From the NCBI RefSeq assembly GCF_014836765.1, contig NZ_JACSQG010000008.1, positions 62,001 to 126,000 on the forward strand: 64,000 bases of DNA, read 5' to 3'. Of this stretch, positions 1 through 7,916 are shown in pieces. Made by a program: the position numbers and the translations under genes. Below the pieces are notes generated by a model, which was given only the letters and a program-made list of their open reading frames with translations, did no database searches and was not told the DNA's origin. Source of the stretch: Serpens gallinarum (GTDB taxonomy: Bacteria; Pseudomonadota; Gammaproteobacteria; Pseudomonadales; Pseudomonadaceae). How positions within the stretch are numbered: the stretch's first letter is position 1; each line of letters begins with the position of its first letter.

Positions 1-37
1 TTGAGCGGAAATCGGCGAAAGTCAGCGGAAGAGCTGA

Positions 38-112
38 TGGCGTCCCCTGCTGGAATCGAACCAGCATCTAGCCCTTAGGAGGGGCTTATTCTATCCGTTG
101 AACTAAGGGGAC
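38..112 (-). tRNA. tRNA-Arg (anticodon CCT), CCA encoded
   Basis: Read on the minus strand, a complete cloverleaf is visible. The 7-bp acceptor stem GTCCCCT/AGGGGAC closes between 112-106 and 48-42, followed by discriminator G and an encoded CCA at 40-38. The anticodon stem AGCCC/GGGCT carries the loop CTCCTAA, giving anticodon CCT, which reads the rare Arg codon AGG. The T arm GCTGG-TTCGATT-CCAGC is canonical. It is transcribed divergently from fliK. tRNA genes are frequent recombination points, which may matter because a flagellar block is rearranged next to it, but no attachment-site duplication was seen. Confidence 0.96.
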
Positions 113-259
113 AGACGCGTTGCGCCGGCTGTGCGGCGGCGGGCTCGGCATGTTAACGAGCGACGCTGGATTTGTCATGTCGAACCTGCGAGGAAACACC
201 GTCCTTTTGCACAGCGACGCAGGATGTTCTCACCAAGCCCGACCCGGGCTTTCCCAAGT

Positions 260-275
260 TGGCCCACCCCTTGCT
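260..275 (+). promoter_or_regulatory. sigma-54 promoter of fliK
   Basis: TGGCCCACCCCTTGCT fits the -24/-12 consensus TGGCAC-N5-TTGCW, with GG and GC separated by exactly 10 bases. The predicted start of transcription is about 286, 28 bases before the fliK ATG. Pseudomonas fli genes are classically RpoN/FleQ dependent. Confidence 0.75.
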
Positions 276-313
276 ACTCCCCCTGCAAGTTTGAATTATT
301 TGTGGAGTGCACC

Positions 314-1564
314 ATGGCCCTTGGCGCCGATCTTTTTCTGCAAGGCAGCCCGTCGGCGCGCGTTGCGACGGGTGCGGGCAAGTCGCCGGATACCGGCGCC
401 GGAGCCGATAAGGCCGAGAGCGGCAGCTTTGCCGAGCTGTATGCCCGCGAGCGCGATACCACCCCGGCCCCTGCCGCAGCCAAACCGGCCGAAACAGCCG
501 AAACGGCTCAGGACGCTACGGACAAAGCCGTCCGCGAGCAGCAGTTGCTTGCCGATACCGGCAAGGAGTTGCCGACCGAGCTGCCACCTGAGGATGTGCA
601 GCTGGAATCGCTGATGCTGTTCGAGCGCGACCCCGGCGTGCCGGTCGATGCCACACTCGCCGAACAGGCCCCGGACAAGGCAGCCCAGACGGCCCACGAC
701 AACCTTCTGGCTGAAGCTCAAGCCGAAGCGCTTGCCGTCGCTGAACAAGCGGCTGCCGAACTGCAGCCTGACGAACCGGTTGCCGTGGCCGCTGTTCTGA
801 CCCCGGCGGTGCAAGCCGCGGCTCTACCGGCCCAACCGTCCGCCAATGGTCGCGCTAGCGCTGCACAAGCCGCTGTGGCTGAACAACGCGCCGCGACCAC
901 CCGCCTCGCGTCTGCCGAACCGGCACTGGCCGAAGACTCTACGGAAGTTGCGGACAGCGAGCTGCGCCTTGAGCCGTTCACGCGGGAGCTGGACGCCAGC
1001 ACCGCCGGCCGTGCCGCGTCTGCCGCAGCCAGTGAGCTGCGCACTGAAACGCCTCCCGGCAGTGTCAACCCTTTGACACAGGCGGTTAGCCAGGCGAACA
1101 CCGCAGCAGCCCGTGAGGCCGCCACCGTGCCACAGCAGCCGCTGTCGATGAGCCAGAACGGCTGGAGTGAGGCGGTGGTGGAGCGGGTGATGTGGCTGTC
1201 CAGCCAGAACCTCAAGTCTGCCGAAATCCAGCTCGACCCCGCCGAACTGGGCCGTCTGGAGGTGCGCATCAGCCTTAATCAGGAACAGACCCAGGTGAGC
1301 TTCGCCAGCCCACATGCCGGCGTGCGTGACGCGCTGGAAGGCCAATTGCAGCGCCTGCGTGACATGTTCAACCAGCAGGGCATGAACCTGGTGGATGTCA
1401 ACGTCTCCGACCAATCCCTGGCCCGCGATGATCGGCAAACCGACGAGCGCAGTGGCAGCCGAGGCATTGCCGCAGGAGGTGAAGAACATGCGGACGTGGA
1501 TGACCTGACGGTCGCCACCACCGCACTGGACTCGGGACGCGGGCTGATTGATTTCTACGCCTAA
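314..1564 (+). CDS. fliK: Flagellar hook-length control protein FliK
   Basis: Secreted molecular ruler that measures the hook and switches FlhB from hook to filament export. The 416-residue protein has a long low-complexity N-terminal part rich in Ala, Glu, Gln and Pro (about residues 20-280). A conserved C-terminal FliK domain (about 285-375) contains LDPAELGRLEVRI and an amphipathic segment ending in the MNLVDVNVSD type, as in other pseudomonad FliK. I chose the ATG at 314 because it follows GGAG by 7 bases and the sigma-54 promoter; an in-frame extension to 131 would run through that promoter. It lies alone ahead of the fliL operon. In usual Pseudomonas order fliK follows fliJ; here fliJ is 22 kb away on the other strand. 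Confidence 0.93.
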   Translation: MALGADLFLQGSPSARVATGAGKSPDTGAGADKAESGSFAELYARERDTTPAPAAAKPAETAETAQDATDKAVREQQLLADTGKELPTELPPEDVQLESLMLFERDPGVPVDATLAEQAPDKAAQTAHDNLLAEAQAEALAVAEQAAAELQPDEPVAVAAVLTPAVQAAALPAQPSANGRASAAQAAVAEQRAATTRLASAEPALAEDSTEVADSELRLEPFTRELDASTAGRAASAAASELRTETPPGSVNPLTQAVSQANTAAAREAATVPQQPLSMSQNGWSEAVVERVMWLSSQNLKSAEIQLDPAELGRLEVRISLNQEQTQVSFASPHAGVRDALEGQLQRLRDMFNQQGMNLVDVNVSDQSLARDDRQTDERSGSRGIAAGGEEHADVDDLTVATTALDSGRGLIDFYA

Positions 1565-1656
1565 GGCTCCATCGAAGGTCATTCGTTTAGCGAAAGCTGC
1601 CTTGCGAACGGCCTGGTGACAGGGCGTGGAAACGGGTCTACCCAGTCATCCGGGCA

Positions 1657-1682
1657 GCCCGCCGGACACGCAACCGGCGGGC
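1657..1682. repeat. GC-rich inverted repeat between fliK and fliL
   Basis: A perfect 9-bp stem GCCCGCCGG/CCGGCGGGC with an 8-base loop. No T-run follows on either strand, so it is not a textbook intrinsic terminator; it might slow or end fliK transcription or protect the 3' end. The rest of the 287-base gap holds the fliL promoter. Confidence 0.5.
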
Positions 1683-1785
1683 AACTCGCTCAGCTCTGAC
1701 TGATCCAGCCTGCCCATGCGGCGAGTGACGCCACCCCCCAACGGCACGGTATCTACCGCGACAAATCGTGAACAACATCAAAAAC

Positions 1786-1801
1786 TGGCATAAGACTTGC
1801 T
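1786..1801 (+). promoter_or_regulatory. sigma-54 promoter of the fliLMNOPQR-flhB operon
   Basis: TGGCATAAGACTTGCT is a near-perfect -24/-12 element (GG-N10-GC). Predicted transcription start about 1813, roughly 40 bases ahead of fliL. It shows that fliL-flhB can be expressed separately from fliK. Confidence 0.82.
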
Positions 1802-1851
1802 CCCTCGCTGGCTTGGATGGTGTGAGCACCGGTCGGTGACGGATATTTGGC

Positions 1852-2340
1852 ATGACTAAGAAAACTGGACCTCGTGGCTCGCAAACGAACAAGCTGCCGC
1901 TGATTATTTTCGGTGCGCTGGCGCTGCTGCTAGCAATGGCTGTCTCGGTTGGGGTGACCTGGTATGTGGTGACCAGCAAGATCGGCGGCCCAACCGAAGA
2001 GGCGGCGCGCCTGATCGACAAAGGCTCGATCTACGAGGAGCTGAAGGATCCTTTCGTGGCGAATTTCAATCGCCAGGGCCGCCAGCGTTATCTGCAGGCC
2101 AGCGTGGCGCTGATGGGCCGCGACCGCGACGGGATGGCCGCGCTCAAGGAGCATCTGCCGGTGCTGCGCAACCAACTGGTCATGCTCTTCTCTTCCCAAG
2201 ACTTCGATGCCTTGCTGACGGCCTCCGGCAAAGAGACCCTGCGCCAACTGGCCACTCTGCACGTCCAGGATTTGGCTCGCCAGCATCTTGGCAAGCCGGT
2301 CATCGAGCAGGTGTTGTTCACTAATTTCGTATTGCAGTAG
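1852..2340 (+). CDS. fliL: Flagellar basal body-associated protein FliL
   Basis: Inner-membrane protein that surrounds the stators and supports motor torque. The 162 residues comprise a short basic cytoplasmic N terminus (KKTGPRGSQTNK), one transmembrane helix at about residues 14-36 (IIFGALALLLAMAV...) and a periplasmic FliL domain with the typical DPFVANF motif and a C terminus ending LFTNFVLQ. Length matches the family. First gene of the operon; its TAG is followed 9 bases later by fliM. The ribosome-binding site is weak, but no better start exists. Confidence 0.93.
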   Translation: MTKKTGPRGSQTNKLPLIIFGALALLLAMAVSVGVTWYVVTSKIGGPTEEAARLIDKGSIYEELKDPFVANFNRQGRQRYLQASVALMGRDRDGMAALKEHLPVLRNQLVMLFSSQDFDALLTASGKETLRQLATLHVQDLARQHLGKPVIEQVLFTNFVLQ

Positions 2341-2349
2341 GACGTTTAG

Positions 2350-3318
2350 ATGGCTACTGACCTGCTGTCACAAGATGAAATCGACGCCCTGTTACATGGC
2401 GTCGACGATGGCCTCGTCGATACCGAAGACCTGGCCACCAAGGGGAGCGTCAGAAGCTACGACCTGACCAGCCAGGACCGCATCGTCCGTGGACGCATGC
2501 CGACCCTGGAAATGGTCAACGAGCGCTTTGCCCGCTACACCCGGGTCAGCATGTTCAACCTGCTGCGTCGCTCTGCGGACGTTTCGGTGGGCGGCGTGCA
2601 GGTGATGAAATTCGGCGAGTACGTGCATTCGTTGTACGTCCCGACCAGCCTCAATCTGGTGAAGATGAAGCCCCTGCGCGGCATCGCGCTGTTCATCCTC
2701 GACTCGCGCCTGGTATTCAAGCTGGTGGACAACTTCTTCGGCGGCGACGGACGTCACGCCAAGATCGAGGGCCGCGAGTTCACCCCCACCGAGCTGCGTG
2801 TCGTGCGCATGGTGCTGGAACAGGCGTTCATCGACCTGAAGGAAGCCTGGCAGGCGCTGCTGGAGGTGGACTTCGAGTACCTCAACTCGGAAGTCAACCC
2901 GGCCATCGCCAACATCGTCAGCCCCAGCGAAGTGGTGGTGGTATCCACGTTCCACATCGAACTGGACGGCGGCGGCGGCGACTTGCACGTGACTATGCCC
3001 TACTCGATGATCGAGCCGATCCGCGAAATGCTCGACGCCGGTTTCCAATCGGATGTCGCCGATCAAGACGAGCGCTGGTCCAAGGCGCTGCGCGAGGACA
3101 TCCTCGACGTCAGCGTGCCGTTGTCCGCCACCGTGGCGCACCGCCAGCTCAAGGTGCGCGACATCCTGCACATGCAGCCGGGCGATGTGATACCCGTGGA
3201 AGCACCGGAGCATATTCTGATGCGCGCTAATGGCGTACCGGCTTTCAAGGTCAAGCTTGGCTCCCACAAGGACAAGCTCGCCCTGCAGGTGATCGAACCA
3301 CTGCAACGTTCACGCTGA
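2350..3318 (+). CDS. fliM: Flagellar motor switch protein FliM
   Basis: Middle C-ring protein that receives CheY-P and transmits the switch signal to FliG. The N terminus has the CheY-binding motif SQDEIDALL (residues 7-15). A CheC-like middle domain follows, with the GGxG-type region (FFGGDGRHAKIEGREFTPTE), and a C-terminal SpoA domain (about 245-320, ending GSHKDKLALQV). At 322 residues it is full length. Co-transcribed with fliL and fliN; the 99-base gap to fliN contains a hairpin. Confidence 0.97.
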   Translation: MATDLLSQDEIDALLHGVDDGLVDTEDLATKGSVRSYDLTSQDRIVRGRMPTLEMVNERFARYTRVSMFNLLRRSADVSVGGVQVMKFGEYVHSLYVPTSLNLVKMKPLRGIALFILDSRLVFKLVDNFFGGDGRHAKIEGREFTPTELRVVRMVLEQAFIDLKEAWQALLEVDFEYLNSEVNPAIANIVSPSEVVVVSTFHIELDGGGGDLHVTMPYSMIEPIREMLDAGFQSDVADQDERWSKALREDILDVSVPLSATVAHRQLKVRDILHMQPGDVIPVEAPEHILMRANGVPAFKVKLGSHKDKLALQVIEPLQRSR

Positions 3319-3361
3319 GTGACCCAGCCGCCCCACTGCGCGGCGCACCCCTATTTGAATC

Positions 3362-3388
3362 GCCTTCCCATCGCCCTGCGGGGAAGGC
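3362..3388. repeat. Hairpin between fliM and fliN
   Basis: Perfect 8-bp stem GCCTTCCC/GGGAAGGC with a 10-base loop in the fliM-fliN spacer. There is no following T-run, so read-through into fliN is expected; it could set transcript stability or stoichiometry between the two C-ring proteins. Confidence 0.45.
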
Positions 3389-3417
3389 CAGCCAAGACAG
3401 CCGACTGAGGTAATCCC

Positions 3418-3870
3418 ATGGCAAATGACACCCCGATGAGCCCCGAGGATCAGGCGCAGGCCGATGAGTGGGCTGCCGCCCTGGCCGAGTCCGCCGGCGA
3501 TCAGAGCAGCATCGACAGCATGCTTGCCGACGCGCGTCCTGCCGCACCGCTTGCGCCCCTCGATGCCTTCGACACGCCACCGCGTGCGGACGGCCCGACC
3601 AGCATGGAAGGCCCCAACCTGGAAGTGATCCTGGACATCCCGGTGACCATCTCCATGGAAGTCGGCAATACCAGCATCAACATCCGCAACCTGCTGCAGC
3701 TCAACCAGGGCTCGGTGATCGAACTGGACCGCCTGGCCGGTGAGCCGCTCGATGTGCTGGTCAACGGCACGTTGATTGCCCACGGCGAAGTGGTGGTCGT
3801 CAACGAGAAGTTCGGCATCCGCCTGACTGACGTGATCAGCCCCACCGAACGCATTCGGAAGCTGCGCTGA
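3418..3870 (+). CDS. fliN: Flagellar motor switch protein FliN
   Basis: Base of the C-ring and docking site for the FliH-FliI ATPase complex. The 150-residue protein has an acidic, Pro/Ala-rich N-terminal extension (about residues 1-65) and a C-terminal SpoA domain (about 68-148) with ILDIPVTISMEVG, LLQLNQGSVIELD and VVVNEKFGIRLTDV, all diagnostic. The extension is normal for Pseudomonas. Only one base separates its stop from the fliO start, indicating coupled translation. Confidence 0.97.
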   Translation: MANDTPMSPEDQAQADEWAAALAESAGDQSSIDSMLADARPAAPLAPLDAFDTPPRADGPTSMEGPNLEVILDIPVTISMEVGNTSINIRNLLQLNQGSVIELDRLAGEPLDVLVNGTLIAHGEVVVVNEKFGIRLTDVISPTERIRKLR

Positions 3871-3871
3871 G

Positions 3872-4321
3872 ATGCATCGAGCAACGTCCCGCCAAGGCCG
3901 CAACACCTGGGGCTGGCTCGCCGTGCCCCTGCTACTGCTGGCGCCCGGCGCCCTCGCCTCGTCGCCAGCGGTGCCCAGTACCGCCGGCGTAACCTCGCAG
4001 ATCGGCCAGCTGCTGCTGGGCCTGGGTGTGGTCATCGGCCTGATCTTCCTGCTTGCCTGGGTGGTGCGCCGCCTGCAAGGCCAGGTCGGACCACGCAGCA
4101 ATCAGGTGATCAAGCTGCTGTCCAGCCAGGCCCTCGGGCAGCGTGAGCGCCTGTTGCTGGTGCAAGTGGGCGAAGAGCAGATTCTGCTCGGCCTGACTGC
4201 CGGGCGCATCACGCCCCTGCACGTGCTGCAGCAGCCGGTGGTGTTGCCGGAAACGGAAAACGCCACGCCGGAATTCGCCAAGCGCCTGCAGGAACTGCTC
4301 AAGCGCGATGCCAAGCCATAA
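3872..4321 (+). CDS. fliO: Flagellar biosynthesis protein FliO
   Basis: Small membrane protein that helps assemble the FliP ring of the flagellar type III export gate. It has an N-terminal hydrophobic signal-like segment (VPLLLLAPGALASSP, about residues 15-30), a transmembrane helix (about 45-70, GLGVVIGLIFLLAWVVRRLQ) and a short cytoplasmic domain with RERLLLVQVGEEQILLGLT, typical of FliO. At 149 residues it is normal length. The family is poorly conserved, so position between fliN and fliP supports the call. Confidence 0.9.
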   Translation: MHRATSRQGRNTWGWLAVPLLLLAPGALASSPAVPSTAGVTSQIGQLLLGLGVVIGLIFLLAWVVRRLQGQVGPRSNQVIKLLSSQALGQRERLLLVQVGEEQILLGLTAGRITPLHVLQQPVVLPETENATPEFAKRLQELLKRDAKP

Positions 4322-4398
4322 CAGCCTGACCTGCTGGCAGGGGCGCATGCCGTCGCCCATCGATACCGAATCAGGTGCATGAGTTCGTCTCTACAGGA

Positions 4399-5211
4399 AT
4401 GAGCGTTTTGCCGATGTCCCTTCTAGCCCGCCTGCCGATCCGCTTGCGTCCCGCGCAAGGCCTGCTGTTTGTCCTGCTGGTGCTGCTCAGCCTGCTGGCC
4501 CTGCCGGCGTTCGGCCAGGAGGGCGATCCGCTGGGCATCAAGGCCATCACCCTGACGACCAACGCGGACGGGGAACAGGAGTACTCGGTCAGCCTGCAGA
4601 TCCTGATGATCATGACGGCGCTGAGCTTCATTCCGGCGTTCGTCATGCTGATGACCTGCTTCACGCGGATCATCATCGTGTTTTCCATCCTGCGTCAGGC
4701 GCTGGGCCTGCAACAGACGCCGTCCAACCAGATCCTCCTCGGCCTGACGATCTTCCTGACCCTGTTCATCATGGCGCCGGTGTTCGACAAGATTAACGAG
4801 GACGCCCTGCAGCCGTACATGAATGAACAGCTCAGCGCGCGCCAGGCCATCGATCGCGCCGAAGTGCCGATCAAGAGCTTCATGCTCGCGCAGACCCGCG
4901 AGAGCGACCTGGACCTGTTCATGCGTTTGTCCAAGCGCACTGATATCGCCACGCCGATGGACGCGCCGCTGACCATCCTGGTGCCGGCTTTCGTGACTTC
5001 CGAGCTCAAAACGGCCTTCCAGATCGGCTTCATGATCTTCATCCCGTTTCTGATCATCGACCTGGTAGTGGCCAGCGTGCTCATGGCCATGGGCATGATG
5101 ATGCTCTCGCCGCTGATCATCTCGCTGCCGTTCAAGATCATGCTGTTCGTCCTGATCGATGGCTGGGGTTTGATCATTGGCACCCTGGCCAGCAGCTTCG
5201 GCACTTTATAG
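4399..5211 (+). CDS. fliP: Flagellar export gate protein FliP
   Basis: Core subunit of the FliP5-FliQ4-FliR1 export channel in the inner membrane. A cleavable signal peptide is predicted (hydrophobic run [19 protein letters not shown]). Family hallmarks follow: [20 protein letters not shown], the periplasmic domain, and a C-terminal hydrophobic region with [20 protein letters not shown]. From 4399 it is 270 residues. The start is uncertain: alternatives are the GTG at 4375 and the ATG at 4414; I prefer 4399 because AGGA lies next to it and the signal peptide is complete. Confidence 0.95.
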   Translation: MSVLPMSLLARLPIRLRPAQGLLFVLLVLLSLLALPAFGQEGDPLGIKAITLTTNADGEQEYSVSLQILMIMTALSFIPAFVMLMTCFTRIIIVFSILRQALGLQQTPSNQILLGLTIFLTLFIMAPVFDKINEDALQPYMNEQLSARQAIDRAEVPIKSFMLAQTRESDLDLFMRLSKRTDIATPMDAPLTILVPAFVTSELKTAFQIGFMIFIPFLIIDLVVASVLMAMGMMMLSPLIISLPFKIMLFVLIDGWGLIIGTLASSFGTL

Positions 5212-5221
5212 AGGCGCACCC

Positions 5222-5491
5222 ATGTCCCCGGAATTCGCCGTCGATCTGTTTCGCAGTGCGTTGTGGCTCACCGCCATGATGGTTGCGGTGCTGGTAGTGC
5301 CCAGCCTGCTGATCGGCCTGCTGGTGGCGGTGTTCCAGGCCGCCACGCAGATCAACGAACAGACCTTGAGTTTCCTGCCGCGCCTGCTGGTGATGCTGGT
5401 TACGCTGATCTGGGCCGGCCCCTGGCTGGTGCGCCAGCTGATGGAGTATGCCGAGACGCTGATCATCAACATACCCATGGTCATCGGCTAG
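5222..5491 (+). CDS. fliQ: Flagellar export gate protein FliQ
   Basis: Export channel subunit of 89 residues with two transmembrane helices (about 14-38 and 52-74), the standard size and topology. Motifs such as ATQINEQTLSFLPRLL are diagnostic. The ATG at 5222 is 10 bases after the fliP stop; an upstream in-frame extension into fliP is not needed. Six bases separate its stop from fliR. Confidence 0.96.
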   Translation: MSPEFAVDLFRSALWLTAMMVAVLVVPSLLIGLLVAVFQAATQINEQTLSFLPRLLVMLVTLIWAGPWLVRQLMEYAETLIINIPMVIG

Positions 5492-5497
5492 AGCGCC

Positions 5498-6274
5498 ATG
5501 CTGGAGCTGACCAACGAGCAGATCGGCGGCTGGGTGGCGAGCTTCCTGCTGCCACTGTTTCGCGTCGCCTCGCTGCTGATGGTCATGCCCATTTTTGGCG
5601 CCCAGTTCGTGCCCAATCGCGTTCGTCTGCTACTGGCACTGGCCATCACCCTGGTCCTGGCGCCCAACTTGCCGCCCATGCCGATGATCGATGCATTGAG
5701 CTTACGCAGCCTGCTGCTGATCGGCGAACAGGTGATCATCGGCGTGATGCTCGGTTTTGTGTTTCAGCTGTTCTTCCAGATTTTCATCGTCACCGGGCAA
5801 ATCATTTCCATGCAGATGGGCCTGGGGTTCGCCTCGATGATGGACCCGGCCAACGGCGTGTCGGTGCCCCTGCTCGGCCAGTTTCTGCTGAACATGACCA
5901 CTTTGATGTTTCTGGCCATGAACGGCCATCTGGTGGCGTTCGAGATTCTCGCCGAGAGCTTCACCACGCTGCCGGTGGGCGGCGGCCTGCTGGTCGAGCA
6001 TTACCGAGAAATGGCTGGCAAGCTCACCTGGGTGATGGCCGCCGGCCTGCTGCTGGCCTTGCCGGCAGTCACGGCGCTACTGGTGGTCAACATCGCGTTC
6101 GGCGTGATGACCCGCGCCGCGCCGCAACTCAATATCTTCGCCATCGGTTTTCCGCTGACCCTGGTGCTCGGCCAGATCATTTTCTGGCTGGCCCAAGCGG
6201 ACATTCTCGCCCACTTTCAAGTGCTCAGCGTCGAAGCCTTGCAGCTGATGCGCGAGCTGGCACAGGCCAGGTAG
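5498..6274 (+). CDS. fliR: Flagellar export gate protein FliR
   Basis: Single-copy export channel subunit. The 258-residue, very hydrophobic protein has about six membrane segments. Typical motifs are visible: PLFRVASLLMVMPIFG near the start, EQVIIGVMLGFVFQL, QIISMQMGLGFASMMDP, and the C-terminal RAAPQLNIFAIGFPLTL. Sits tightly between fliQ and flhB, three bases before flhB. Confidence 0.97.
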   Translation: MLELTNEQIGGWVASFLLPLFRVASLLMVMPIFGAQFVPNRVRLLLALAITLVLAPNLPPMPMIDALSLRSLLLIGEQVIIGVMLGFVFQLFFQIFIVTGQIISMQMGLGFASMMDPANGVSVPLLGQFLLNMTTLMFLAMNGHLVAFEILAESFTTLPVGGGLLVEHYREMAGKLTWVMAAGLLLALPAVTALLVVNIAFGVMTRAAPQLNIFAIGFPLTLVLGQIIFWLAQADILAHFQVLSVEALQLMRELAQAR

Positions 6275-6277
6275 CCC

Positions 6278-7414
6278 ATGGCCGAGAATGAGAACGGCGC
6301 CGAAAAAAGCGAAGAACCCTCGGAGAAACGCCTGCGCGACTCCCGCGAAAAGGGACAAATCGCGCGCTCCAAGGAACTCAATACCCTGGTGATCATGCTG
6401 GCCGGCACCGGCGGCCTGATGGCCTTCGGCGGCAGCATGGGGCTGAGCCTGATCGAGGTGATGCGCGGCAGCTTCAGCCTGCCCCGTGAAGTGCTCTATG
6501 AAACCAACACCATGGCGCTGCTGCTGCTCAATGCCGGCGGGCATGCCTTCCAGGCGTTGCTGCCGCTGCTGGTAGTGCTGTTGATCGCCTCGGTGATCGG
6601 CCCGGTGGCGCTCGGCGGTTTTCTGATTTCGGCCGACTCGCTAATGCCCAAGTTCAGCCGCATGAATCCGCTGTCCGGGATCAAGCGCATGTTCTCCAAG
6701 AACTCGTTGATCGAACTGCTCAAGGCGGTAGGCAAGTTTCTGATCGTGCTGACCGTCGCCCTGACCGTGCTGTCGGCGTTCCAGGATGACATCCTGGCCA
6801 TCGCCAACGAACCACTGGAAACGGCGATCATGCACTGCTTGCAGGTGGTGGGCTGGTGCGCGCTGTGGATGTCCTGCGGGCTGATTCTCATCGCCCTGAT
6901 CGATGTGCCTTTTCAGCTGTGGGATCACAAGCAGAAGCTGATGATGACCAAGCAGGAAGTGCGCGACGAATACAAGGACAGCGAAGGCAAGCCAGAGATC
7001 AAGTCCAAGGTCCGCCAGCTGCAGCGCGAAATCTCCCAGCGGCGCATGATGGCCGCGGTGCCGGAAGCCGACGTGGTGATTACCAACCCCACGCACTTTG
7101 CCGTGGCGCTGAAATACGACGAGAGCGGCGGCGGCGCGCCGGTCATGGTGGCCAAGGGCGGCGACCAGATCGCGTTGAAAATTCGCGAGATTGCCAACGA
7201 GCACAAGGTCACGGTGCTGGAGTCGCCGGCCCTGGCGCGAGCGGTGTATTACTCCACCGAGCTGGATGAGGAAATCCCCGCCGGCCTGTATATGGCGGTG
7301 GCCCAGGTGCTGGCCTACGTCTACCAAATCCGCCAATACCAGGCCGGCCAAGGCAAACGCCCCGGCCCGATGCCCGATCTGCCGATCCCCGACGACTTGC
7401 GTCGGGATCTATGA
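6278..7414 (+). CDS. flhB: Flagellar export switch protein FlhB
   Basis: Substrate-specificity switch of the flagellar type III system, acting with FliK. The N terminus is the usual EKSEEPSEKRLRDSREKGQI, followed by four membrane helices (about residues 30-210) and a cytoplasmic domain carrying the autocleavage motif NPTH at N270-P271-T272-H273. Length 378 is normal. In most Pseudomonas genomes flhA, flhF and fleN follow; here an unrelated ArsC-like gene and dapD come next, so the cluster is interrupted after flhB. Confidence 0.97.
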   Translation: MAENENGAEKSEEPSEKRLRDSREKGQIARSKELNTLVIMLAGTGGLMAFGGSMGLSLIEVMRGSFSLPREVLYETNTMALLLLNAGGHAFQALLPLLVVLLIASVIGPVALGGFLISADSLMPKFSRMNPLSGIKRMFSKNSLIELLKAVGKFLIVLTVALTVLSAFQDDILAIANEPLETAIMHCLQVVGWCALWMSCGLILIALIDVPFQLWDHKQKLMMTKQEVRDEYKDSEGKPEIKSKVRQLQREISQRRMMAAVPEADVVITNPTHFAVALKYDESGGGAPVMVAKGGDQIALKIREIANEHKVTVLESPALARAVYYSTELDEEIPAGLYMAVAQVLAYVYQIRQYQAGQGKRPGPMPDLPIPDDLRRDL

Positions 7415-7525
7415 GGCATCTGCATCGCCAACGGCGACTGCCTGAAGGCAGCATTACGGTCAGGCATCGATTTACCGCGACTAATGGCATAATCACACGC
7501 CATTTATTCATACACGATGTGCACC

Positions 7526-7885
7526 ATGACTGACGCTTCCCTGGTTCTTTACGGCATCAAAGCCTGCGACACCATGAAAAAAGCCCGCACCTGGCTCGAC
7601 GAGCATGGCCTGACCTATGGTTTCCATGACTACAAGGCCGCCGGGATCGATCGCGACAGCCTGACCCGCTGGTGCAACGAGCATGGCTGGCAAACCGTCC
7701 TCAACCGCGCCGGCACGACCTTCCGCAAGCTGGATGATGCGCAGAAGGCCGAGCTCGACCAAGACAAGGCCATCGTCCTGATGCTGGCCCAACCGTCGAT
7801 GATCAAGCGACCGGTGCTGGATCTTGGCGACAAGACCCTGGTCGGCTTCAAGCCGGACCTCTACTCTGCCGCGCTGGCCCGCTGA
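7526..7885 (+). CDS. ArsC/Spx-family thiol reductase, YffB type
   Basis: Thioredoxin-fold protein of 119 residues related to arsenate reductase. It has the N-terminal YGIKACDTMKKARTWLDE segment with a single cysteine (Cys12 of this start), like E. coli YffB, and the C-terminal PSMIKRPVLD loop whose Arg contacts the substrate oxyanion in ArsC. YffB-type proteins are thought to be glutathione-dependent thiol reductases rather than true arsenate reductases, and no ars genes are nearby. It lies 31 bases ahead of dapD, a linkage common in gammaproteobacteria. The ATG at 7517 is an alternative start. Confidence 0.88.
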   Translation: MTDASLVLYGIKACDTMKKARTWLDEHGLTYGFHDYKAAGIDRDSLTRWCNEHGWQTVLNRAGTTFRKLDDAQKAELDQDKAIVLMLAQPSMIKRPVLDLGDKTLVGFKPDLYSAALAR

Positions 7886-7916
7886 GCCGCGCCCACCCGA
7901 TTACAAGGAATACGCC

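Noticed and set aside
131-313. In-frame upstream extension of fliK (61 more codons)
   Set aside because: It would run through the sigma-54 promoter at 260-275; the ATG at 314 has a good ribosome-binding site.
1657-1682. Intrinsic terminator after fliK
   Set aside because: Good stem but no T-run on either strand; listed only as an inverted repeat.
2392-3306. Long minus-strand open frame opposite fliM
   Set aside because: His/Val-rich translation typical of the antisense of a GC-rich gene; fliM on the plus strand is certain.
5263-6291. 342-codon plus-strand frame overlapping fliQ and fliR
   Set aside because: Arg/Ala/His-rich shadow frame; FliQ and FliR are clear in another frame.
7526-7885. 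Arsenate resistance (arsC) operon
   Set aside because: The single Cys and KACDTMKKA motif are of YffB type and no arsB, arsR or arsH is nearby.
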